Source: Candidatus Krumholzibacteriota bacterium (GTDB lineage Bacteria > Krumholzibacteriota > Krumholzibacteriia > Krumholzibacteriales > Krumholzibacteriaceae). Taken from it: a stretch of 5,018 nt of DNA. Positions 1 to 5,018 of this stretch are shown one piece after another. The translations under genes were made by a program, and so were the position numbers. Position 1 is the first letter of the stretch. The number at the start of each line of letters is the position of its first letter. The notes under the pieces were generated by a model that had not been told where the DNA came from, made no database searches, and saw only the letters and a program-made list of their open reading frames with translations. Where the stretch lies: assembly GCA_030672805.1 (NCBI GenBank), contig DAOVFR010000195.1, positions 1 through 5,018 of the forward strand, in the 5' to 3' direction.

Positions 1-423
1 CCACGAGCCGGCTGCTACGATCAGCGTGAGCTGGCCCGTTGCGGGGTAGTTGAGCCTTTTGAAGATATGATTCCTTCCCTCGAGAACGGTTCGTACGGCC
101 GCTCCTCCGATCGAGCCCTCGATGACCCTTCCGGTCTCCCCCGCGCCTGCCAGACCGAATATGACCGTGTTCTTCGACGGCGTTTCCTTTCGCATCTGCT
201 CGACGGAGACGAGCCTGACCTTGAATTGCAGCTCCAGCTTCGTGTAGTAGTCGATGGGATGCTGCAGCAGGCGGATCATTTCCTCGACGGGACCGGACAT
301 CAGGCCGTCCTCGGTTACGAGCATGACGTTGCTGTACGAACCGACCGGCGGAAATGACGACCGCTGTGAACAGGAAGGATATACCAGGAACAGAACAAGG
401 AATATAAAAGCCACCCGTCTCAT
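1..423 (-). CDS. DUF4837-like lipoprotein, N-terminal 141 residues (continues past left edge)
   Basis: The frame opens at ATG 423-421 and stays open to position 1, so the C-terminus is missing. A GGAGG Shine-Dalgarno at 429-433, 5 nt from the ATG, supports this start. The N-terminus has two arginines, a hydrophobic stretch (about residues 4-15) and Cys18 in the context VYPSC. This is a poor but usable lipobox, because the -3 residue is Tyr rather than Leu/Val/Ile. The following part (SSFPPVGSYSNVMLVTEDGL, about residues 22-41, then a GPVEE helix start and later TVIFGLAG) resembles the N-terminus of DUF4837 proteins, mostly known as Bacteroidetes lipoproteins of unknown function; I recall this resemblance and have not searched it. 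The gene lies 73 bp after the anti-sigma gene on the same strand, so it is probably co-transcribed with it. I cannot name a biochemical role. The coding call is secure; the family assignment is moderately secure. Confidence 0.75.
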   Translation of the reverse strand, partial: MRRVAFIFLVLFLVYPSCSQRSSFPPVGSYSNVMLVTEDGLMSGPVEEMIRLLQHPIDYYTKLELQFKVRLVSVEQMRKETPSKNTVIFGLAGAGETGRVIEGSIGGAAVRTVLEGRNHIFKRLNYPATGQLTLIVAAGSW

Positions 424-428
424 CACAA

Positions 429-433
429 CCTCC
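429..433 (-). promoter_or_regulatory. Shine-Dalgarno of the DUF4837-like gene
   Basis: GGAGG on the minus strand with a 5-nt spacer to the ATG at 423. It fixes the start of the lipoprotein gene and shows independent translation after the 73-bp gap. Confidence 0.7.
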
Positions 434-471
434 ATATTCAACAATACGTGGAAGTGACTGGACGGGCAAGC

Positions 472-489
472 AGGAAATCAAGGAAATCA
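472..489. repeat. Tandem 9-bp duplication in the anti-sigma/DUF4837 gap
   Basis: AGGAAATCA occurs twice back to back (472-480 and 481-489, plus strand) just beyond the anti-sigma stop codon. No hairpin or T-run accompanies it, so it does not look like a terminator. It is probably a replication-slippage product with no evident role. Confidence 0.6.
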
Positions 490-496
490 AGAAGTT

Positions 497-1171
497 CTAA
501 CGGCGTGCGCGTTCCTGATAGTACAATCTTCGAAAGATCAGGTTTTCACGTTCGACCTGCTCGATATGATTCTTTAGGAGTTCGATTTCCCTCTGCAGGG
601 AATCGACCCGCGTGTCGGCGGCAAACTGGTAGGCTGGCCGCCACGACGTGCCGGCGTCACGGGCGCCTTTGCCGGACTCATCCGATACCATCCGCAGTCC
701 TGCAGGGTGATTCCTGTTCTGTAAGTTCACGAGACCCGGATTCCTCGTCGCGACGGCATACCGTCCCGTTGTAATCCTCGGACCGCCTTCGGTCATCCGC
801 ACCATCGGTTCCCGTTCAGAGTCCCTCCCGACCATCATCCATGTTCCGGTCAGCACAACGATGACCACGGCGGCGGCACTGGCTGCGAACTTCAGCCCCC
901 AGCGCCAATTCCCGAAGACGCTCCCGCCCACGTCCCGCACGGCTCTCGCTTTCTCTTGAAGGATTCGTCTTTTCAGGTTCCACTCGAAATTCTCCGACGG
1001 TTCCATTTCCGGCAGGCCTTTCAGCATTTCCCTGCAGCGATTCATCTCGACGGTAAACTCCGAACAGTCCGGACATTCATCCAGGTGCATCTGAAGCTGC
1101 ATCTTCTCCGCCTCATTCAGCAGATCGTCACAGAGTTTGAAGTACAGATCCCGTGCCTTCCCGCATCTCAT
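497..1171 (-). CDS. Membrane-bound zinc-finger (zf-HC2/ZAS) anti-sigma factor
   Basis: A 224-residue protein that should bind and inactivate the ECF sigma factor encoded just before it. Residues 1-40 form an anti-sigma zinc-finger domain: Cys3, then His29-x3-Cys33-x2-Cys36 in the sequence HLDECPDC, the classical ZAS motif. A linker with charged helices follows (about 38-90), then one membrane span (about 94-115, Ala/Val-rich, preceded by Trp and Lys), then about 109 extracytoplasmic residues. The last 35 residues (190-224) have the heptad pattern of a coiled coil and end in basic residues. The start codon overlaps the sigma stop in an ATGA (1168-1171), which implies translational coupling, and AAAGGGG lies 8 nt upstream of the ATG. 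Stop is TAG. By family knowledge, release of sigma would follow proteolysis or a conformational change triggered from outside the cytoplasm. The signal is unknown. The extracytoplasmic part matches no domain I recognise. Confidence 0.9.
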   Translation of the reverse strand: MRCGKARDLYFKLCDDLLNEAEKMQLQMHLDECPDCSEFTVEMNRCREMLKGLPEMEPSENFEWNLKRRILQEKARAVRDVGGSVFGNWRWGLKFAASAAAVVIVVLTGTWMMVGRDSEREPMVRMTEGGPRITTGRYAVATRNPGLVNLQNRNHPAGLRMVSDESGKGARDAGTSWRPAYQFAADTRVDSLQREIELLKNHIEQVERENLIFRRLYYQERARR

Positions 1172-1845
1172 AATGTTTTCCCCTTTAACTGTTGTTCTCT
1201 AGCAAGAAGCGGAGCAATGATCTTTCTGAAATGCACCCTGCCCCGGTTGATCCTCGATCTCACCGTTCCAAGTTTCAGGCCCGTAGTGGCTGCGATCTCC
1301 TCGTAACTGAGACCCTCGATCTCCCGCAGAACGAATGAAGGCCTGTAATTTTCCGGTATCCGCTCTATCGTTCTCTGGATGAGCTCGTTGAGGCTCTTCC
1401 GTTCCATGTCGAAGTCCGGTCTCTCGGATTCGTCCTTCAGATCGACCCACTTTCCATTTTCCCTGTTGTTGTCCTCCGACCACAGGCTGACCATCTTCGG
1501 TCTCCTCTTGATATTCCGGATGCGGTTGCGCACCAGGTTCGTGGCGATCGTGTAGAGCCAGGTCGAGAACTTTGCGACCGTTTTGTACTTGTCAGCGTTG
1601 ATGTAGGCCTTGACAAAAGCCTCCTGTGCAAATTCCTCCGCCTCGCTCTCGTTTCCGAGCATCCTGAAGAGGTAATTGTAAAGCCTGTTCTTGTACCTGA
1701 CAACCAGCACGTCGAAGGCACGGTTGTCACCCTCCTGGACACACAGTATGAGGTCCTCATCAGTCAGCTCACCGAATTTCTTGCGCTGGCTCAGCGCATG
1801 GTCGTGGCGGTCCAATCCGTCATCTCCTTTTTTACCTTCATCCAT
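1168..1845 (-). CDS. ECF (group 4, RpoE-type) RNA polymerase sigma factor
   Basis: A 225-residue sigma factor that directs core RNA polymerase to a dedicated set of promoters. After a charged N-terminal extension of about 25 residues, region 2 spans about 30-115: a helix around FDVLVVRYKNRLYNYLFRML, the SEAEEFAQEAFVKAY segment (67-81) that corresponds to the conserved DAEDL..E.F region 2.1/2.2, and FSTWLYTIATNLVRNRIR (93-110) for -10 recognition and melting. An acidic linker (about 118-150) replaces region 3. Region 4 spans about 152-208, with IPENYRPSFVLREIEGLSYE and the helix-turn-helix TTGLKLGTVRSRINRGR (187-203) for -35 contact. The length is near the family norm (about 170-220). The ATG at 1845 is preceded by AAAGGGG with a 10-nt spacer. 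The gene follows the lipoprotein gene after a 50-bp gap and overlaps the anti-sigma gene by 4 bp, the standard arrangement for a sigma/anti-sigma pair. Which genes it controls cannot be seen here. Confidence 0.96.
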   Translation of the reverse strand: MDEGKKGDDGLDRHDHALSQRKKFGELTDEDLILCVQEGDNRAFDVLVVRYKNRLYNYLFRMLGNESEAEEFAQEAFVKAYINADKYKTVAKFSTWLYTIATNLVRNRIRNIKRRPKMVSLWSEDNNRENGKWVDLKDESERPDFDMERKSLNELIQRTIERIPENYRPSFVLREIEGLSYEEIAATTGLKLGTVRSRINRGRVHFRKIIAPLLAREQQLKGKTL

Positions 1846-1855
1846 TGGATTGATA

Positions 1856-1862
1856 CCCCTTT
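1856..1862 (-). promoter_or_regulatory. Shine-Dalgarno of the sigma factor gene
   Basis: AAAGGGG on the minus strand, 10 nt from ATG 1845. The same heptamer occurs before the anti-sigma gene (1180-1186, 8 nt from its ATG), which supports both starts. It directly abuts the inverted repeat at 1863-1878. Confidence 0.65.
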
Positions 1863-1878
1863 GGAACGGTAAAGTTCC
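1863..1878 (-). promoter_or_regulatory. Inverted repeat GGAAC-N6-GTTCC before the sigma gene
   Basis: In the 50-bp gap between the lipoprotein and sigma genes, GGAAC and GTTCC form a perfect 5-bp dyad around 6 nt, ending immediately before the AAAGGGG Shine-Dalgarno. In RNA it could fold into a small hairpin next to the ribosome site. The upstream arm reads GGAACTT, like the -35 element of RpoE-type promoters. A matching -10 (TATCAA or TCAAT, 16-18 nt on) would put the transcript start at about the ATG, which argues against a simple promoter. The repeat is visible; its role is unproven. Confidence 0.35.
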
Positions 1879-1895
1879 CTTGTAAGATCAATTCG

Positions 1896-2660
1896 TCAAT
1901 TCCCTCCATCGCCGCCAGCCGTTACTCGGTCACGTGGCAAACCGGAACGGCCGCCGGCCGTAACAATATCGATGACCTCGAACGATATGCGTCCCTGTCC
2001 ATTACTGCGTGTAATGCGTATCCTCGACGGGTAGCGGACTTTCCCGCTCCTCGCCGGGTAACCGTAATTTATCATATAACATGCTGCTCCACCGTCGACG
2101 CATTGCCTGACGGTCACCGGCCCTTTCCCCGTTTTCCCCGTGATCTCTACATGCCGCTCCCGCCACAGGCCGTCGAGCACCCACTCATGGTCCTTCTCCG
2201 TTATCGTTACCTGTTCGAATTCGTGGCAGTCAGGATGGCGGAGAAGCAGCGCGAAGAGAAGGTCCTCGGCATAGACGCGGAAATCCATGATCCCGCCCAG
2301 GATGGCAAGAGTGGAATCGTTGTCATAAAAACACCCATGTTCGTGATCGATGATGAATATCTCATCCCCGTTCACAACAATGGTAGCATCCTCACGGTAT
2401 GAACCAAAAAGGCTCGAATGCTGGAAATCGAGCCTCAGTCCCTCGCCGGACCCGTACCGGACCCTGCACGCCCCTTTAAGCCTGTAGCGGGGCATCTCGA
2501 TCTTCGCCATCCCCGTGATCGTCAGCTCACCGTATGCATCCTGAACGGGAAAGAGCCCGGGAAACTCCTCATCGCAGTCAAACGGTCTCATCCGAACCGG
2601 ACGCGAGGCGCAAGATTGCACAAGAAACATAATAACAATGAGATAATATGCTCTTCTCAT
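1896..2660 (-). CDS. Predicted outer-membrane lipoprotein, LolB-like / DUF4292-like
   Basis: A 254-residue protein. The start at 2660 is chosen because the codon for MRRAYYLIV opens a lipoprotein signal peptide (hydrophobic 5-14, VQSC with Cys17 as the lipidated residue) and because GGAG in the end of the upstream gene lies 7 nt before it. An upstream in-frame ATG at 2717 would put 19 residues in front of the signal peptide and overlap the TPR gene. After the Cys, the sequence is mostly alternating beta-type: YGELTITGMAKIEMPRYRLK (about 42-61), GLRLDFQHSSLFGSYREDAT, VVNGDEIFIIDHEHGCFYD and a late FEVIDIV strand. This is the pattern of the half-barrel LolA/LolB/DUF4292 fold, which binds acyl chains or lipoproteins. 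The fold is inferred from pattern, not from a search. Only 1 nt separates it from the TPR gene. As I recall, TPR protein followed by DUF4292 is a common pair in Bacteroidetes. The exact function is unknown. Confidence 0.82.
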   Translation of the reverse strand: MRRAYYLIVIMFLVQSCASRPVRMRPFDCDEEFPGLFPVQDAYGELTITGMAKIEMPRYRLKGACRVRYGSGEGLRLDFQHSSLFGSYREDATIVVNGDEIFIIDHEHGCFYDNDSTLAILGGIMDFRVYAEDLLFALLLRHPDCHEFEQVTITEKDHEWVLDGLWRERHVEITGKTGKGPVTVRQCVDGGAACYMINYGYPARSGKVRYPSRIRITRSNGQGRISFEVIDIVTAGGRSGLPRDRVTAGGDGGN

Positions 2661-2661
2661 G

Positions 2662-4383
2662 CTATTTCTCCGGTGCCTGGCGAGACGTTTCGAGGGTTTC
2701 GACCATGGTCCGAACATCCTCGTCTTCCGGATCGAGGCTGAGAGATTTCCGGCAGGCGGAAAGGGCTTCGGCCGGAAGTCCGAGCTTGATGTAGGTCTCG
2801 CCCAGGTGCTTCCAGATCACCGGGTCTTCACCGGCCTTCTCGATCGCGGCCTTGAGGATTGTCATGGCACTGTCGTACTCCCCCTTCCGGTATTTGATCC
2901 AGCCGAGACTGTCGAGAAAGTACCCGTTGTCCGGTTCCGCTTCGAGCGCCTTTCTGAGAAGTTGCTCCGCGAATTCGAGCCGCTCCCCCTTCTCCGCCAG
3001 GAGGTAACCATAAAAATTACCGAGTGAGGCGTCCTCCGGGTCCTTCTCGTACAGGGTAACGACACGCTTCAATGCTTCATCGAACTGTTTCTGTATCTCG
3101 AAGTATGTGGCAAGTTCGAGAAGCGTGTTAGGATCGCCGGGGTTGAGTTCCTCGGCCCTCAGGAGAAATTTCCCGGCTCTTTCATTCTCCTTCGCCTTCC
3201 GGCAGATCGCCCCGATCAGGTAGTGATCATCCGCCGAAGCCGGATCGATCCGATCGACCGCCTTTTCCATGATCGCTGCTGCTTCATCGCGCGGTATAAC
3301 TATTTCTTCGCCGGGCAACGCCTCGTTGCCGGTGATGCCGTACGCGATGAGAAGGAGTCCGATATAGTTGGAGAAATTGTCAGGTTCGATCACGATCAAC
3401 CTGCTTAGATGTTCATAGGAGCTTCTCAGATTGCCAATATCCATCTCGACCTCTGCAATGATACGGAGCAGCGACGGTTTCTCGCCGAGTTTCATCAACA
3501 GGCCGGTATAGATCTCGAGCGCTTTCCCGCTCTCGCCTGCACGGCAGTAAAACTTTCCGAGGTGGATCTTTCCACCGTCGCCGAGAAGCTGTGCCTCGTA
3601 AAGCGGTTCGAGAATCCTCACGCCCTCGCCGAATTCACCCGTATCGTACAGGAGGCCTGCCATATCGCCCAGGGCGTTACGGTTCGTCGGATCGATCTGG
3701 AGGGCGTTACGGTAGGACCGTTTCGCTTCCTCCAGTTTTCCCGTCTGGCGAAGCAGCGATGCGAGGGCGACATGTATATCGGCAACACCCGCGTTCGCTT
3801 CGGCCGCCTGCCTGAACGTATCGATCGCCTTCTCGACTTCTCCCGCCCCGGCATAGATGAAACCGAGCTTGTACAGAACATACAGGTCTCCCGGGTTCAG
3901 ATCGCGGGCCTCTTCCAGCGCGACCCTCGCATCGGGAACCCTTTTCCGTTCAAGATAGATCCTTGCCATGAATTTCAGGATATCGAATTTCGCCACACCG
4001 TTCCGCTTGTAAAGTTTTTTAGCATGCGAGAGCGCAAGGTCGAAATTGCCATCGTCGTAATCGATTTCCGCAAGCAGCAGGAGCGCTTCACTGTCGGAGG
4101 GGTCCTGTTCGAGAACATTCCCGGCATGTGTTCTCGCCTTCTCCAGTTCCCCCAGCTCCAGTGTCACTCGCGCGAGACGGAGTTGTATCACCTTGTTATC
4201 CTTCGAGCGGCTCGCCGCGTACGTGTAGAAGCTGTACGCATGCACGAGATCTTTTCTCGATTCGAGGAACACGCCCCTGAGAAAGAACGACATGGCGAGA
4301 TTGTCTATCCCTGTTTCCGGGTACAACGGGGATGAGAGACAAAGTACAGCCGAAACTAAAACTGCCAACGCGCACCGTTTCAT
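2662..4383 (-). CDS. Exported TPR-repeat protein (about 12-13 tetratricopeptide repeats)
   Basis: A 573-residue protein beginning with a signal sequence (MKRCALAVLVSAVLCLSSPL, cleavage probably near residue 20-24), so it should act outside the cytoplasm. The rest is helical repeats of about 34 residues with the TPR signature (Gly/Ala at 8, Ala at 20, Pro at 32 of each unit). Clear units start near residues 64, 97, 134, 167, 201, 235, 270, 304, 383, 417, 451, 487 and 520. A less regular insert at about 340-382 splits the array in two. The C-terminal part carries the GNFYGYLLAEKG...DNGYFLDSLGW pattern (455-495) that I associate with exported TPR proteins. TPR arrays bind partner proteins; no catalytic domain is visible. 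The ATG at 4383 has AAGGGA 8 nt upstream (4392-4397). It is the first gene of the run and is followed after 1 nt by the lipoprotein gene, so the two products probably work together in the envelope. Stop is TAG. Confidence 0.93.
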   Translation of the reverse strand: MKRCALAVLVSAVLCLSSPLYPETGIDNLAMSFFLRGVFLESRKDLVHAYSFYTYAASRSKDNKVIQLRLARVTLELGELEKARTHAGNVLEQDPSDSEALLLLAEIDYDDGNFDLALSHAKKLYKRNGVAKFDILKFMARIYLERKRVPDARVALEEARDLNPGDLYVLYKLGFIYAGAGEVEKAIDTFRQAAEANAGVADIHVALASLLRQTGKLEEAKRSYRNALQIDPTNRNALGDMAGLLYDTGEFGEGVRILEPLYEAQLLGDGGKIHLGKFYCRAGESGKALEIYTGLLMKLGEKPSLLRIIAEVEMDIGNLRSSYEHLSRLIVIEPDNFSNYIGLLLIAYGITGNEALPGEEIVIPRDEAAAIMEKAVDRIDPASADDHYLIGAICRKAKENERAGKFLLRAEELNPGDPNTLLELATYFEIQKQFDEALKRVVTLYEKDPEDASLGNFYGYLLAEKGERLEFAEQLLRKALEAEPDNGYFLDSLGWIKYRKGEYDSAMTILKAAIEKAGEDPVIWKHLGETYIKLGLPAEALSACRKSLSLDPEDEDVRTMVETLETSRQAPEK

Positions 4384-4421
4384 ACGCAGTATCCCTTCAT
4401 GAATAGACGGTTTCTGAAGCT

Positions 4422-4450
4422 AATGTAACACGTGGCGCCGCGCGATACAA
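4422..4450 (-). promoter_or_regulatory. Candidate sigma70-like promoter for the five-gene run
   Basis: Minus-strand TTGTAT (4445-4450, 3 of 6 to TTGACA) and TACATT (4422-4427, 4 of 6 to TATAAT) are separated by 17 bp. A transcript would begin near 4415, about 30 nt before the TPR gene start. Position and spacing are right, but the boxes are weak and the consensus of this organism is unknown. Confidence 0.35.
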
Positions 4451-4482
4451 GCGGGCGCCTAACACCAGTGGCTCCGCAGCGG

Positions 4483-4519
4483 GTGTGTACCACCATTACA
4501 CTCTCTTTCCCGTACACAC
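4483..4519. repeat. 8-bp perfect inverted repeat upstream of the TPR gene
   Basis: GTGTGTAC (4483-4490) and GTACACAC (4512-4519) are exact reverse complements 21 nt apart, roughly 70-105 bp upstream of the candidate transcript start. It could be a binding site for a dimeric regulator. The long loop and lack of a T-run argue against a terminator. Chance occurrence is possible. Confidence 0.4.
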
Positions 4520-4684
4520 GTTCCACAGTTTCATTCCCTGCGTTAATACCGCACACCCACACCGCGGGTCCTGTCTCCGATCATCCCCACCGTGCTCGCT
4601 TAAGGCTACATGCGGGGGGATCCCAACTCGTCTGTGCGCGTAGGGGGCCCCGCTTGGGCGCCACCCGCGGCGGTCTTTACCCCA

Positions 4685-5018
4685 TCATCCAGTGCGGTAA
4701 TACCTCTGCATGAACTCTTTTCCGTAGGCTCTTTCTGCTTCCAGACGATTATGTTCCGGGCACAGCAAGCGGAGATTGCCTGCTTTGTTATCCCCGCCCC
4801 TCGAAAACGGAACGATATGATCGATTTCCAGGTTCCATCTCTATTAACACCTCGTTCCATTCGGGCTTACGAAGGTGCACCGGCCGCCATCCCTTGTAAA
4901 TACCTCGTCACGCACGGAACGGGGGATGAATCGTGAGTTCTCCGGTACATCACGGTGCACGGCATGTTCGGCCTGTGTAGTGCCGCGTGGTTTCTCCGTT
5001 CCATCCCTGCACCCTTCA
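4685..5018 (-). pseudogene. HNH endonuclease, C-terminal part, interrupted by two stop codons
   Basis: One reading frame running from the right edge to TGA 4685-4687 encodes the C-terminal part of an HNH nuclease, broken only by TAA (4844-4846) and TAG (4841-4843). Before the stops are 57 residues including SRFIPRSVRDEVFTRDGGRC and TFVSPNGTRC. After them are 51 residues: RWNLEIDHIVPFSRGG, then DNKAGNLRLLCPEHN and LEAERAYGKEFMQRYYRTG. The catalytic DH (in EIDHIVP), the Asn of AGNL and the His of CPEHN form the HNH motif, and the zinc-type cysteines (RC, TRC, LLC) are kept. In relatives I recall, two residues stand between the second RC and the [TR]-W-x-L-E segment, so the stops replace exactly two codons with no net length change. 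TAG ends two intact genes here, so recoding is unlikely. Family members usually have a long N-terminal region, which would lie beyond the window. Most likely a recent pseudogene; a sequencing error is the alternative. Confidence 0.82.

Larger units (their letters stand above)
4384..4684. other. Intergenic region between the HNH remnant and the TPR gene
   Basis: About 300 bp with no credible gene. It holds the candidate promoter and Shine-Dalgarno of the TPR gene, an 8-bp inverted repeat (4483-4519), a possible decayed HNH tail (4494-4550), and GC-rich palindromes at 4644-4651 (GGGGCCCC) and 4657-4662 (GGCGCC). None of the GC-rich dyads is followed by a T-run on the minus strand, so no canonical terminator separates the HNH remnant from the operon. 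A short open frame (4380-4562) overlaps the TPR start by an ATGA but looks non-coding. Confidence 0.6.

Noticed and set aside
67..457. Two overlapping plus-strand open frames near the left edge
   Set aside because: They are antisense to the DUF4837-like gene, which has a signal peptide, a GGAGG site and the right operon orientation.
956..1306. A 116-codon plus-strand open frame across the sigma/anti-sigma junction
   Set aside because: It is antisense to two well-recognised genes and shows no domain of its own.
2661..2717. Upstream ATG at 2717 as the start of the lipoprotein gene
   Set aside because: It would add 19 residues in front of a good lipoprotein signal peptide and overlap the TPR gene; the ATG at 2660 has its own Shine-Dalgarno.
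3409..4335. A 308-codon open frame on the plus strand
   Set aside because: It lies wholly antisense to the TPR gene, whose repeats and signal peptide are unmistakable; its translation shows no domain and no Shine-Dalgarno was noted. It is a composition artefact of the GC-rich coding strand.
4380..4562. A 60-codon open frame on the minus strand overlapping the TPR start by ATGA
   Set aside because: It covers the candidate promoter, has no recognisable domain and lacks a convincing ribosome site. The overlap with the TPR start is probably chance; part of it may be HNH debris.
4640..4675. GC-rich palindromes as a terminator after the HNH remnant
   Set aside because: GGGGCCCC and GGCGCC are short dyads with no following T-run on the minus strand and no stable loop geometry.
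4606..4860. An 84-codon minus-strand open frame starting MERGVNRDG
   Set aside because: It is out of frame with the HNH coding sequence over the same bases; the HNH frame carries the recognisable motif.
4685..5018. Stop-codon readthrough or an altered genetic code in the HNH gene
   Set aside because: TAG ends the intact TPR and anti-sigma genes in this same window, and two stops in a row are not a readthrough context.

Overview
The window reads almost entirely on the minus strand. Five genes with the same orientation and tight spacing run from position 4383 down to 1. Upstream of them, at the right edge (4685-5018), lies the decayed 3' part of an HNH endonuclease gene. The DNA is moderately GC-rich, Shine-Dalgarno sequences are clear, and the standard genetic code is in use (TAA, TAG and TGA all occur as stops). 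The combination of a TPR protein, a LolB-like/DUF4292-like lipoprotein and a DUF4837-like lipoprotein suggests a diderm bacterium of the Fibrobacteres-Chlorobi-Bacteroidetes neighbourhood or one of its uncultured relatives. This placement is an inference from family membership, not from a phylogenetic marker.

Layout, in the direction of transcription (right to left). At 5018-4685 is an HNH nuclease remnant with an intact catalytic motif but two adjacent in-frame stop codons just before it. At 4684-4384 is about 300 bp without a credible gene, holding a weak sigma70-like promoter and an 8-bp inverted repeat. At 4383-2662 is a 573-residue exported protein made almost wholly of TPR repeats. At 2660-1896 is a predicted outer-membrane lipoprotein with a probable LolA/LolB-type fold. 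At 1845-1168 is an ECF sigma factor. At 1171-497 is its membrane-bound zinc-finger anti-sigma factor, overlapping the sigma gene by 4 bp. At 423-1 is the N-terminal part of a DUF4837-like lipoprotein that runs off the left edge.

Reading of the whole: a sigma/anti-sigma pair sits inside a run of cell-envelope genes. The anti-sigma factor has a cytoplasmic zinc-binding domain, one membrane span and an extracytoplasmic tail ending in a coiled coil, so it can hold the sigma factor and sense something outside the cytoplasm. The exported TPR protein and the two lipoproteins would act in the same compartment, as part of the sensed system, as targets of the regulon, or both. That functional link is inferred from gene order only. 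No RNA gene, CRISPR array, insertion sequence or convincing terminator was seen.
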